Assembly: GCA_028279065.1 (NCBI GenBank)
Contig: JANQSY010000099.1
Location: 1 to 48,959 of the forward strand
Reading direction: 5' to 3'
Length of the DNA: 48,959 bases
Source of the DNA: Cytophagales bacterium
Lineage (GTDB): Bacteria; Bacteroidota; Bacteroidia; Cytophagales; CCMP332
In this document: positions 17,403-24,280 of the stretch, one piece after another
Numbering within the stretch: the first letter of the stretch is position 1
Layout: each line of letters begins with the position of its first letter
Translations under genes and position numbers: made by a program
Notes under the pieces: model-generated
What the model saw: the letters and a program-made list of their open reading frames with translations, nothing else
Databases searched by the model: none
Told to the model about the DNA's origin: nothing

Positions 17403-18594
17403 GCTTCTTTTTTTGGTTGTTTTCCTTTTCTCCACCCAGGCATTTGGCCAGGGAAACGATTCGTTTAAGTCAACGCGGAACTATGGTTTCTTTAATTACA
17501 TAGAGGCTAAAGGGCATTTTGGAAACTTCGTAAAACATACGGACAGCCTCAAGGATGTGGTAAACGGGAACTACTACAGCGGAGAGATCAGGGTCGGTTT
17601 CCAATCTGTCGGCAAGGATGATTGGCAAAACCTTTACAAACTTCCGAGCTACGGATTTGGATTTTATCATGGGAACGTAAACAGCCCAAATGAGATCGGG
17701 AATCCCATGGCGGCATTTTTCTTTTTCAATGTACCGATCGTCCGAGGCGGCAAGGTCGATCTTACCTATGATTTTGCTTCAGGGATCGCCTTTAATTTCG
17801 AGGAATATGACTCGGTCTCAAACCCAAGAAATGATGTTCTGGGTTCCTTGGTGAATATCTACTTCAACCTGGGTTTGGTGGGGTACTACCACCTTAGCAA
17901 AAGAATCGATCTTTCCCTCGGTGTTGATTTTACCCATTTCTCAAATGGAGCAATCCGAACCCCAAACAAGGGTTTGAACATGTACGGTATAAACGCTGGA
18001 TTGAGGTATTTCATAAACCCAGTGAAAAACTTGACCTCAAAGATCGACCCATCCTATCAGCCGGTATTGAGACCTGAATACAGGATCAGAAAACTAGCTC
18101 CACACCAGAAATACCTTGAATTCTACTCTGTTGTATCCGGGGGACTAAAAACAACCTCAGCGGATATCAATGATAGGGATACATACCATCCAATTTTCAC
18201 AATGACCCTGGACGCTGCTTATAAATATGCCCATAAAGGAAGGGTTGGTGTTGGAGTGGATTACTTCTACGATGGATCAATGGAGAATTGGCTCTATACT
18301 GTATATCCGGATTCAAGCTTCGACTGGACGAATTATTCTCATGCAGGGATCCATATCGGGCATGACCTTGTGGTGCAGAAAGTTTCCCTTGTCACCCAGT
18401 TGGGGGTCTACATCTATAAAGGAAATGATAAGGGAGACATTTGGGCCAGAGTAGGACTCAGATATGATTTTACCAGAAACATTTTCGGTCGTATTTCCTT
18501 AAAAACAACCGAAGGATTTATTGCAGATCTAACCGAGTTGGGTATAGGTATACGATTTCAAAAAGACCTAGTTAGAACCAAAGATCTCTACTAA
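17389..18594 (+). CDS. Acyloxyacyl hydrolase / lipid A deacylase (PagL)-like outer-membrane protein
   Basis: From ATG 17389 the protein has 401 residues with a clean signal peptide (MKRNRLLFLVVFLF, cleavage near AFGQG). Residues about 60-210 resemble the PagL/acyloxyacyl hydrolase barrel. The signature DFTHFSNGAI gives His183 and Ser185, the His-x-Ser of the PagL active site, followed by NKGLNMYG. By simple counting the residue 14 after the His is Asn197 rather than the Glu of PagL, so catalysis is not certain. The second half (about 225-401) is a further beta-strand-rich region ending IGIRFQ, giving a protein about twice PagL length. An upstream in-frame ATG at 17335 would put 18 extra residues before the signal peptide and was not chosen. 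The 3' end overlaps the converging asparaginase gene by 27 bases. Confidence 0.72.
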   Translation: MKRNRLLFLVVFLFSTQAFGQGNDSFKSTRNYGFFNYIEAKGHFGNFVKHTDSLKDVVNGNYYSGEIRVGFQSVGKDDWQNLYKLPSYGFGFYHGNVNSPNEIGNPMAAFFFFNVPIVRGGKVDLTYDFASGIAFNFEEYDSVSNPRNDVLGSLVNIYFNLGLVGYYHLSKRIDLSLGVDFTHFSNGAIRTPNKGLNMYGINAGLRYFINPVKNLTSKIDPSYQPVLRPEYRIRKLAPHQKYLEFYSVVSGGLKTTSADINDRDTYHPIFTMTLDAAYKYAHKGRVGVGVDYFYDGSMENWLYTVYPDSSFDWTNYSHAGIHIGHDLVVQKVSLVTQLGVYIYKGNDKGDIWARVGLRYDFTRNIFGRISLKTTEGFIADLTELGIGIRFQKDLVRTKDLY

Positions 18595-19575
18595 CATGGT
18601 GCCGTCTTCAAAAAGCACCCCTCTGTACATGCCCTCCGTGTTGAAATGCCATGCATAGTTTCCATCTTTATCCAATCCTATAAGTCCTCCATCTCCTCCC
18701 ATTGGGGCAATTTTTTTCTCAATAACCTCAATCAAGGCTTCATTAAGGCCTTTTTTCTGATATTCCATTATGGCTGAAACGCTGTGGGTAGCCTGGACTC
18801 GAATGAAATACTCCCCGTCCCCGGTGGCTGAAACTCCGCAAGTAGAGTTGCTGGCATAGGTTCCAGAGCCAATTATTGGACTGTCACCTATCCTTCCCTT
18901 TAACTTGTTCGATGTCCCTCCAGTGGATGTTCCTGCACAAATATTTCCATTTTGGTCCAGGGCCACTGCTCCCACCGTTCCATACTTGCTATCCTTGAAG
19001 ATCAATTCACCCCTTCGGTCTCCGGCTTTTTTCCTCTCCTCCAGCTGCTTCAACCTTCTTTCTGTCTGGAAGTACTCAGGGCTTTCCAAAGGAAGACCAT
19101 TCTCTTCTCCAAACTCATCCGCACCCTCTCCGGCTAAAAAAACATGTTTGGTTTTGTTCATAACCAATTGGGCAGCCCTGATAGGATTCTTGATCTTTCT
19201 TACGCCGGTAACAGATCCGCAACTCTGATCCTTTCCGTTCATTATGGAAGCATCCATTTCAACCTCGCCATCTTCATTAAGGACCGAGCCCCTTCCCGCA
19301 TTAAAGAGTGGGGAATTTTCCATGTTTTCAATCGCCTCAATTACCGCTTGCTCAGCACTCCCTCTTGTCTTAAGGATCCTGTGACCGATTTGCAAGGTTT
19401 TGGCCAATTCAGATCGGTATTCTTTTTCGAGCTCAGGATTAAGCCGATCCCTGGTGATCACACCAGCGCCACCATGAATGATTAGAATAGCCTTTTTTGT
19501 CACTTTTTGAGGAGAAAAACCCAAAAGAAATGAAAAAATGAAGATCCCAATAATGGAAATTAGAGCGTTTTTCAT
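18568..19575 (-). CDS. Exported isoaspartyl peptidase/L-asparaginase (Ntn hydrolase)
   Basis: The 335-residue protein is a plant-type asparaginase/beta-aspartyl peptidase that matures by self-cleavage. The nucleophile is Thr200 in KYGTVGAVA, and the substrate pocket motif GTSTGGTSNK follows. The N-terminal segment ALISIIGIFIFSFLLG predicts export or membrane anchoring, so it likely acts in the periplasm on isoaspartyl dipeptides or asparagine. IIHGGAG and FNAGRGSVLN are family motifs in the alpha chain. A 40-residue helical charged stretch (about 168-190) precedes the cleavage site, as usual for the family linker. It diverges from the DksA-like gene across 106 bases. Confidence 0.92.
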   Translation of the reverse strand: MKNALISIIGIFIFSFLLGFSPQKVTKKAILIIHGGAGVITRDRLNPELEKEYRSELAKTLQIGHRILKTRGSAEQAVIEAIENMENSPLFNAGRGSVLNEDGEVEMDASIMNGKDQSCGSVTGVRKIKNPIRAAQLVMNKTKHVFLAGEGADEFGEENGLPLESPEYFQTERRLKQLEERKKAGDRRGELIFKDSKYGTVGAVALDQNGNICAGTSTGGTSNKLKGRIGDSPIIGSGTYASNSTCGVSATGDGEYFIRVQATHSVSAIMEYQKKGLNEALIEVIEKKIAPMGGDGGLIGLDKDGNYAWHFNTEGMYRGVLFEDGTMLVEIFGSN

Positions 19576-19587
19576 AGGACAAATAAA

Positions 19588-19595
19588 TATATTTG
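19588..19595 (+). promoter_or_regulatory. Candidate -7 element upstream of the DksA-like/scpB/rluB operon
   Basis: The sequence TATATTTG matches TAnnTTTG exactly. It lies 86 bases upstream of the ATG at 19682, which would leave a leader of roughly 80 bases. No -33 TTG was found at the usual distance. Confidence 0.42.
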
Positions 19596-19681
19596 CGAGC
19601 CAATTCGAACTTGAACAGATTGACGATCGAAACTAGCTCGAAGGGTCAAAATTCTTTTTTAATGATTAAAAATCTTCGGTT

Positions 19682-20059
19682 ATGGGAGAAAAATTGAGGT
19701 ATTCGGATGAGGAGCTCAAAGAATTCGAGGAAATAATTCTTGAAAAACTTGAAAAGGCACGGAAAGAGCTCGAATATATTAAGGATAGCCTTAGCCGAAA
19801 GAACGATGAGGGCGCCGATGGTACATTGAATAATATTAATGTGATGGAGGATAGTGCTGAAGCCTCAGAGAAAGAAAACCTAAATCAGCTCGCTGGAAGA
19901 CAGATCAAGTTCATGCAGCAGTTGGAAAACGCACTGGTAAGGATCAAGAATAAGACCTATGGTATTTGTATTGAGACCGGAAAACTGATCAGTAAAGAAA
20001 GACTTCGTGCGGTTCCACATACCAGACATTCGATCGAAGCAAAACTGAAGCAGAGCTGA
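19682..20059 (+). CDS. DksA/TraR-family protein with degenerate zinc finger
   Basis: This 125-residue protein has an N-terminal coiled-coil helix pair (about residues 8-90) and a short C-terminal module reading YGICIETGKLISKERLRAVP. That arrangement is the DksA/TraR family, which enters the RNA polymerase secondary channel and modulates initiation. Only one Cys (Cys96) remains of the four-Cys zinc site; the later pair is replaced around HTRHSIEAK. From memory, many Bacteroidota members share this loss, so it is probably a family trait and not decay. The gene leads the scpB-rluB operon; scpB starts one base after its stop. Confidence 0.82.
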   Translation: MGEKLRYSDEELKEFEEIILEKLEKARKELEYIKDSLSRKNDEGADGTLNNINVMEDSAEASEKENLNQLAGRQIKFMQQLENALVRIKNKTYGICIETGKLISKERLRAVPHTRHSIEAKLKQS

Positions 20060-20060
20060 G

Positions 20061-20669
20061 TTGGACTTTTTAAAAAACCATGTCGAAGCATTGGTTTTTT
20101 GTTCTCCCGATCCGATTTCCGAGGAAGATCTAAGAAACTGTCTTATTGAGATGTTCGATGCCAAGGTTCCGGCAAAGGATATCTCTGCGGCATTAACAGA
20201 AATAGAAGCGAAATACAAGGGAAAGGACCATTCCTTTGAGCTCATAAGATCCGGAGGTGGGTATCAGTTTATGACCAAACCTGAATACCAATCCTCGGTT
20301 TCTATCCTCCTCAAGCAAAAATCCAAGAAGAGGCTGTCTAATTCCTCATTAGAAACTCTTTCGATCATTGCTTACAAACAACCTGTCACCAAGGTTCAGG
20401 CAGAGAAGATCCGAGGCGTTGGTTGTGATTATTCCATTCAAAAGCTTCTCGAGAAAGAACTGATAGAGATCAAAGGGAAGGCAGACACCGTTGGAAAACC
20501 CATATTGTATGGTACAACCCAAAAGTTCCTTGACTACTTCGGCATCAATGATCTTCAAGAGATGCCAACGCTAAAAGATTTCCAGAAAGAATCAAATGAG
20601 ATCACACCGGAAGAAGGAGTTCCCCAAAAAGAAGAACCTCAAGAGCCCAACCAAGAGGAAACCGAATAA
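20061..20669 (+). CDS. scpB: Segregation and condensation protein B
   Basis: ScpB forms the SMC-ScpAB condensin with ScpA and Smc, organising the chromosome. The 202-residue sequence starts with the family-typical FLKNHVEALVFCSPDPIS and contains the two winged-helix domains (about 1-85 and 95-170), with LETLSIIAYKQPVTK and the conserved IRGV in the second. The start is TTG at 20061, supported by the exact placement of the conserved N-terminus one base after the preceding stop. The C-terminal tail (about 180-202) is Glu/Pro-rich, and its last 74 bases overlap the start of the pseudouridine synthase gene. Confidence 0.92.
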   Translation: MDFLKNHVEALVFCSPDPISEEDLRNCLIEMFDAKVPAKDISAALTEIEAKYKGKDHSFELIRSGGGYQFMTKPEYQSSVSILLKQKSKKRLSNSSLETLSIIAYKQPVTKVQAEKIRGVGCDYSIQKLLEKELIEIKGKADTVGKPILYGTTQKFLDYFGINDLQEMPTLKDFQKESNEITPEEGVPQKEEPQEPNQEETE

Positions 20670-21414
20670 TCGTCCCAAGCCTTCTCCTGCGCCCCAAGAG
20701 AAGGGAATCAGATTAAATCGATTTATTGCTAACGCAGGTATCTGCTCTCGCCGTGAAGCAGACCAGCTTATCAAGGATGGCAGGGTTAAGGTCAATGGAA
20801 AAAAGGTCCTTGAATTGGGGTCGAGATTGGATAGATCGGATAAGGTAGAGGTAGATGGAAAGAGCATTTCCGGAGAAAAGAAGGTTTATCTGTTGCTCAA
20901 TAAACCAAAGGATTTTATCACAACCCTCAAGGACACTCACGACAGAAAGATTGTTACAGACCTGATAAAAGGAAAGATCAAGGAAAGGGTTTATCCTGTA
21001 GGAAGACTGGACCGGCTTACCACAGGAGTGCTACTCCTTACCAATGATGGAGAATTAGCTGATGTTCTAATGCACCCGTCTTCTAGGGTATCAAAAGTAT
21101 ATTCTGTGGAATTGGATAAGCCACTAACTAGAGAGGATGAGACCGCACTGATCGCCGGCACCAAACTGGCAGACGGGGTTTTCGCTCCCGATGAATTAGC
21201 CGCAATATCCGAGGAGAGAAATGAATGGGGTGTGGAGATCCACTCGGGCAAGAATAGAATAGTAAGGCGGCTTTTTGAACACTATGGATACAGGATCAAA
21301 AAGCTGGACAGGGTGGTTTTTGCTGGCCTAACCAAGAAAAATCTGGCTAGAGGGCAATGGCGATTCCTAACGGAGAAAGAAATTGTTAGGCTGAAATATT
21401 TGAAACGCCATTAA
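20596..21414 (+). CDS. rluB: 23S rRNA pseudouridine synthase, RluB/RsuA type
   Basis: The 272-residue enzyme isomerises uridine in rRNA. Residues 1-36 form a strongly basic Lys/Pro/Arg tail. An S4 RNA-binding domain follows (about 37-95, IRLNRFIANAGICSRREAD). The catalytic domain has the Asp139 motif VGRLDRLTTGVLLLTNDG and the later GKNRIVRRLFEHYGY and LARGQWRFLT, matching the RluB/E/F-RsuA group. The ATG at 20596 lies inside the end of scpB; the next Met is too far downstream, so the basic tail is probably real. The gene ends 16 bases before the tRNA-Phe terminator. Confidence 0.9.
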   Translation: MRSHRKKEFPKKKNLKSPTKRKPNNRPKPSPAPQEKGIRLNRFIANAGICSRREADQLIKDGRVKVNGKKVLELGSRLDRSDKVEVDGKSISGEKKVYLLLNKPKDFITTLKDTHDRKIVTDLIKGKIKERVYPVGRLDRLTTGVLLLTNDGELADVLMHPSSRVSKVYSVELDKPLTREDETALIAGTKLADGVFAPDELAAISEERNEWGVEIHSGKNRIVRRLFEHYGYRIKKLDRVVFAGLTKKNLARGQWRFLTEKEIVRLKYLKRH

Positions 21415-21430
21415 TGCTTTAATTAGCACA

Positions 21431-21452
21431 AAAAAACCTCCGAAAGGAGGTT
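21431..21452 (-). terminator. Intrinsic terminator of tRNA-Phe
   Basis: A perfect 7-bp stem AACCTCC/GGAGGTT with a GAAA-type tetraloop occupies 21435-21452. Read on the minus strand it is followed by a run of T (21436-21431), directly downstream of the tRNA. On the plus strand there is no T run, so it does not serve rluB as a strong terminator. Confidence 0.88.
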
Positions 21453-21457
21453 CGTTG

Positions 21458-21530
<73 letters not shown>

Positions 21531-21548
21531 AGCCAAAAATTGGGAGTG

Positions 21549-21578
21549 CAAAACTACCCAATATTTGAAATCGTGCAA
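21549..21578 (-). promoter_or_regulatory. Promoter of tRNA-Phe
   Basis: On the minus strand TTG (21578-21576) is followed after 19 bases by TAGTTTTG (21556-21549), an exact TAnnTTTG. The -7 box ends 18 bases before the mature tRNA 5' end. It is the best-spaced promoter in the window. Confidence 0.7.
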
Positions 21579-21598
21579 GCTGAGGTGAACATAAAAAT

Positions 21599-22909
21599 AT
21601 GAGCATCATTCAACAGGGGCTTTTTGTTTTGGTACTGGCTGGTTTTGGCTGGTTATTATTCAAAAGGGTAAAGCTGATCTCAAAACTTATTTCCCTGGGT
21701 AAAACAAGTTCTAAGGAGGTTAACAAAAGCGAAGCCCTGAGCCGAACTCTTCTATTTGCTTTTGGTCAAAAGAGGATGTTTGAAAAACCTCTGGTTGGGA
21801 TTCTCCATTTTTTCATTTATGCCGGCTTTCTGCTGATCAATCTGGAGGTTCTTGAGATCGTCCTCGATGGGGTTTTAGGAACCCACAGAGTGCTCGCTCC
21901 TTTTCTGGGAGGCCTTTATCCGGTTTTGATCGGATTTTTCGAATTCATGGCAGTTGCCGTGTTGATCTCATGTCTGGTTTTCCTGGTCAGGAGGAATATT
22001 TTGAAACTGGACAGATTTCAATCCACGGAAATGACCTCCTGGCCAAAACTCGATGCCAACCTTATCCTTATCATTGAAATTGTCCTGGTTTCAGCGATCC
22101 TGTTTTTAGGGGCTGCGGATCAAAGCTTACAGGTCCTGGGCTCTACGGGATATACGAGTACCGGGCCTTTCTATTTCTCCTCCTTTTTGATGCCTGTCTT
22201 TTCGGGGGCCGAAGAAGCATCAATTATCATAGTTGAACGTGGGCTTTGGTGGGGACATATCATTGGCATCCTGTTTTTCGCTGTTTATGTCACCTATTCA
22301 AAGCACCTTCACATTTTTCTGGCCTTCCCGAATACCTATTATTCCGGTTCCGAACCAAGCGGGAAAATCCAGAATATGCCTGAGATCACCAGTGAAGTTC
22401 AGCTGATGATGGGCCTGTCCTCTGAACAGCAGGGAAACCCACCTGAAAGTTTTGGGGCAAAAGATGTCTTCGACCTTTCAAGAAAGAGTTTAATGGGAGC
22501 TTTTTCCTGTACAGAATGTGGGAGATGTACTGAGGAATGTCCGGCAAACCAAACGGGGAAAAAACTTTCACCCAGAAAGATCATGATGGACACCAGGGAC
22601 AGGCTGGAAGAAATTGGTCGCAATGGAAAGTTTGAAAGAGATGAAAAGACCCTGATCCGGGATTATATTTCTGAGGAAGAGATCCTTGCGTGCACCTCTT
22701 GCCAGGCTTGTGTTCAGGCTTGCCCTGTCCAGATAAATCCTTTGGAGATCATTTTGGAGCTAAGAAGGTATTTAGTAATGGAAGAATCCAAAACCCCACA
22801 GGAATGGACCGCGATGATGACCAACATTGAAAACAATTTTGCCCCATGGGCATTCCCTTCGGCTGACCGATTCAAATGGGCAAATGAATTTAACAAGGAA
22901 CAGGAATGA
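21599..22909 (+). CDS. Membrane cytochrome b-like/4Fe-4S protein, N-terminal half of an EMO/FadF-type oxidoreductase
   Basis: The 436-residue protein combines a NarI-like membrane domain (about residues 5-245, five to six helices) with a cytoplasmic ferredoxin-like domain. Candidate haem ligands are His70, His96, His220, His236 and His238 (WWGH and SKHLHIF). Two [4Fe-4S] motifs follow: Cys304/307/310/314 in CTECGRCTEECP and Cys365/368/371/375 in CTSCQACVQACP. The next gene, overlapping by ATGA, supplies two CCG-type domains. Together they have the domain order and combined length (about 700 residues) of fused ETF:(methyl)menaquinone oxidoreductases (FadF/EtfD/EMO). The inferred role is passing electrons from electron-transfer flavoprotein, from acyl-CoA oxidation, to menaquinone. 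A heterodisulfide-reductase-like role with another donor cannot be excluded. Confidence 0.82.
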   Translation: MSIIQQGLFVLVLAGFGWLLFKRVKLISKLISLGKTSSKEVNKSEALSRTLLFAFGQKRMFEKPLVGILHFFIYAGFLLINLEVLEIVLDGVLGTHRVLAPFLGGLYPVLIGFFEFMAVAVLISCLVFLVRRNILKLDRFQSTEMTSWPKLDANLILIIEIVLVSAILFLGAADQSLQVLGSTGYTSTGPFYFSSFLMPVFSGAEEASIIIVERGLWWGHIIGILFFAVYVTYSKHLHIFLAFPNTYYSGSEPSGKIQNMPEITSEVQLMMGLSSEQQGNPPESFGAKDVFDLSRKSLMGAFSCTECGRCTEECPANQTGKKLSPRKIMMDTRDRLEEIGRNGKFERDEKTLIRDYISEEEILACTSCQACVQACPVQINPLEIILELRRYLVMEESKTPQEWTAMMTNIENNFAPWAFPSADRFKWANEFNKEQE

Positions 22910-23694
22910 ACAACGTGAAGACAGCTGCAGAACTGAAGGCAGAAGGAAAAGAGATAGAGGTCCTTTTTTGGGTAGGCTGCGCGGGTTCCTTTGATGATCG
23001 GTACAAAAGAGTTACTCAATCCATAGTTAGGATCCTAAAAGGGATCGGCACGGAATTCGCCGTTCTCGGTGAAGAGGAAACATGCACGGGTGATCCTGCA
23101 AGAAGAGCGGGAAATGAATTTCTGTTCCAAATGCAGGCCCTAAGCAATATCCAGGTTCTCAATGGATATGGAGTCAAAAAGATCCTAACGGCCTGTCCGC
23201 ATTGTTTTAACACAATAAAAAATGAATACCCGGAGTTGGGGGGGGCATATGAGGTTTTCCATCATTCTGAATTCCTTCAGGACCTCATTGAAAAAGGAAA
23301 GTTGAAGCTGGAAAATGGGGGAGAATTCAAAGGGAAAAAGATCACCTACCATGATTCCTGCTACCTGGGAAGGGCAAATGATATTTACGAAGCTCCCAGG
23401 GATTTGCTTAGATCACTGGATGCTGATCTGGTGGAAATGGAGCGTTCAAGGCAAAAAGGATTTTGCTGTGGCGCCGGAGGGGCTCAAATGTTCAAGGATG
23501 CAGAACCGGGGGATCGGGAAGTAAACATCGAAAGAACCGATGAAGCTCTAAGGACTAATTCAGAAGTTATTGCATCCGCCTGTCCATTTTGCATGACCAT
23601 GCTTTCTGATGGCGTTAAAAACCGGGAACAAGAAGACCGGGTAAAAGTGTTTGATATAGCAGAACTGATAGAAAAACAACAAAAAAAGGAATGA
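22906..23694 (+). CDS. CCG-domain iron-sulfur oxidoreductase subunit, HdrB/EMO C-terminal-like
   Basis: This 262-residue soluble protein holds two cysteine-rich CCG-type modules. Module 1 has Cys25 (WVGCAGS), Cys60 (ETCTGDPARRAGNE) and Cys97/Cys100 (ACPHCFNT). Module 2 has Cys152 (HDSCYLGR), Cys187/188 (GFCCGAGG) and Cys226/229 (ACPFCMTM). Module 1 has a single Cys (CTG) where classical HdrB has CCG. The CTGDPARRAGNE and CPHCFNTIKNEYP stretches resemble the C-terminal half of EMO/FadF proteins. It starts within the stop of the membrane subunit gene (ATGA) and its own stop overlaps the next start the same way, so the three proteins are likely made in step. Confidence 0.85.
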   Translation: MNNVKTAAELKAEGKEIEVLFWVGCAGSFDDRYKRVTQSIVRILKGIGTEFAVLGEEETCTGDPARRAGNEFLFQMQALSNIQVLNGYGVKKILTACPHCFNTIKNEYPELGGAYEVFHHSEFLQDLIEKGKLKLENGGEFKGKKITYHDSCYLGRANDIYEAPRDLLRSLDADLVEMERSRQKGFCCGAGGAQMFKDAEPGDREVNIERTDEALRTNSEVIASACPFCMTMLSDGVKNREQEDRVKVFDIAELIEKQQKKE

Positions 23695-24188
23695 TTGTAG
23701 ATTTCGATAAGCTTTCAGACAAGGCAAAAGTCTGGATCTTCAAAGGTGAGAGGAAACTGAATAAGGAGGAAATTGACTCATCCAGAAAAGGGATAGACTC
23801 TTTTTTTGCGCAATGGCTTAGCCATGGAGAAAACGTGAATGGCGGGGCCAAGTTTATCAATGATCAGATCCTGGTTGTAGGCGCCGAAACCAGTGAGGGA
23901 AACCCAAGTGGCTGTTCTACCGACACCTTGATAAAATTTGTGGGTGAACTTTCATCCTTCCTAAAGGTGGACCTCAGGGACAGTGCTTCTTTTCTGGTGG
24001 AAGGAGAAGATGGTTTTGATAGGGTGGATTTTCGTCAGATAAACGAGAAGATCAGTTCAGGTGAGATAACTGAGGAGTCGAAAATGGTCAATAGCCTTAT
24101 TCAAAAAAAGGGCGACCTGGAGGCCAATTTCCTACTTCCTGCCTCAAAAATCCTAGGAGGTAGATATTTTGAAACTGTAAATGAATGA
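23691..24188 (+). CDS. Conserved Bacteroidota protein of unknown function in the Fe-S operon
   Basis: The 165-residue protein has no signal peptide and no membrane segment. From memory it matches a Bacteroidota family often labelled 'ABC transporter ATPase', but no Walker A, Walker B or signature motif is present, so that label is not supported. Notable stretches are KVWIFKGERKLN near the N-terminus, a central SGCSTDTL with the protein's only Cys, and a C-terminal FLLPASKILGGRYF. It is the last gene of the three-gene operon and overlaps the CCG subunit gene by four bases. It could be an assembly factor or small subunit of that complex; this is inferred from position alone. Confidence 0.7.
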   Translation: MIVDFDKLSDKAKVWIFKGERKLNKEEIDSSRKGIDSFFAQWLSHGENVNGGAKFINDQILVVGAETSEGNPSGCSTDTLIKFVGELSSFLKVDLRDSASFLVEGEDGFDRVDFRQINEKISSGEITEESKMVNSLIQKKGDLEANFLLPASKILGGRYFETVNE

Positions 24189-24193
24189 TTTTG

Positions 24194-24266
24194 GTCGGAT
24201 TTCTAACATATAGGTATTAAAACGTTAAGATTTCCGTAATTTGCATTCTGTTTTTAAAAATCCGAC
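24194..24266. repeat. 9-bp inverted repeat flanking the PorE-like gene's presumed promoter
   Basis: GTCGGATTT at 24194-24202 is matched by its exact reverse complement AAATCCGAC at 24258-24266, 55 bases apart. Between the arms lies TAATTTG (24237-24243), a one-base-shorter relative of the -7 consensus. The downstream arm ends 14 bases before the ATG at 24281. It could be an operator pair or a long-loop RNA stem. Confidence 0.4.
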
Positions 24267-24280
24267 TAATTATTTTCCAA

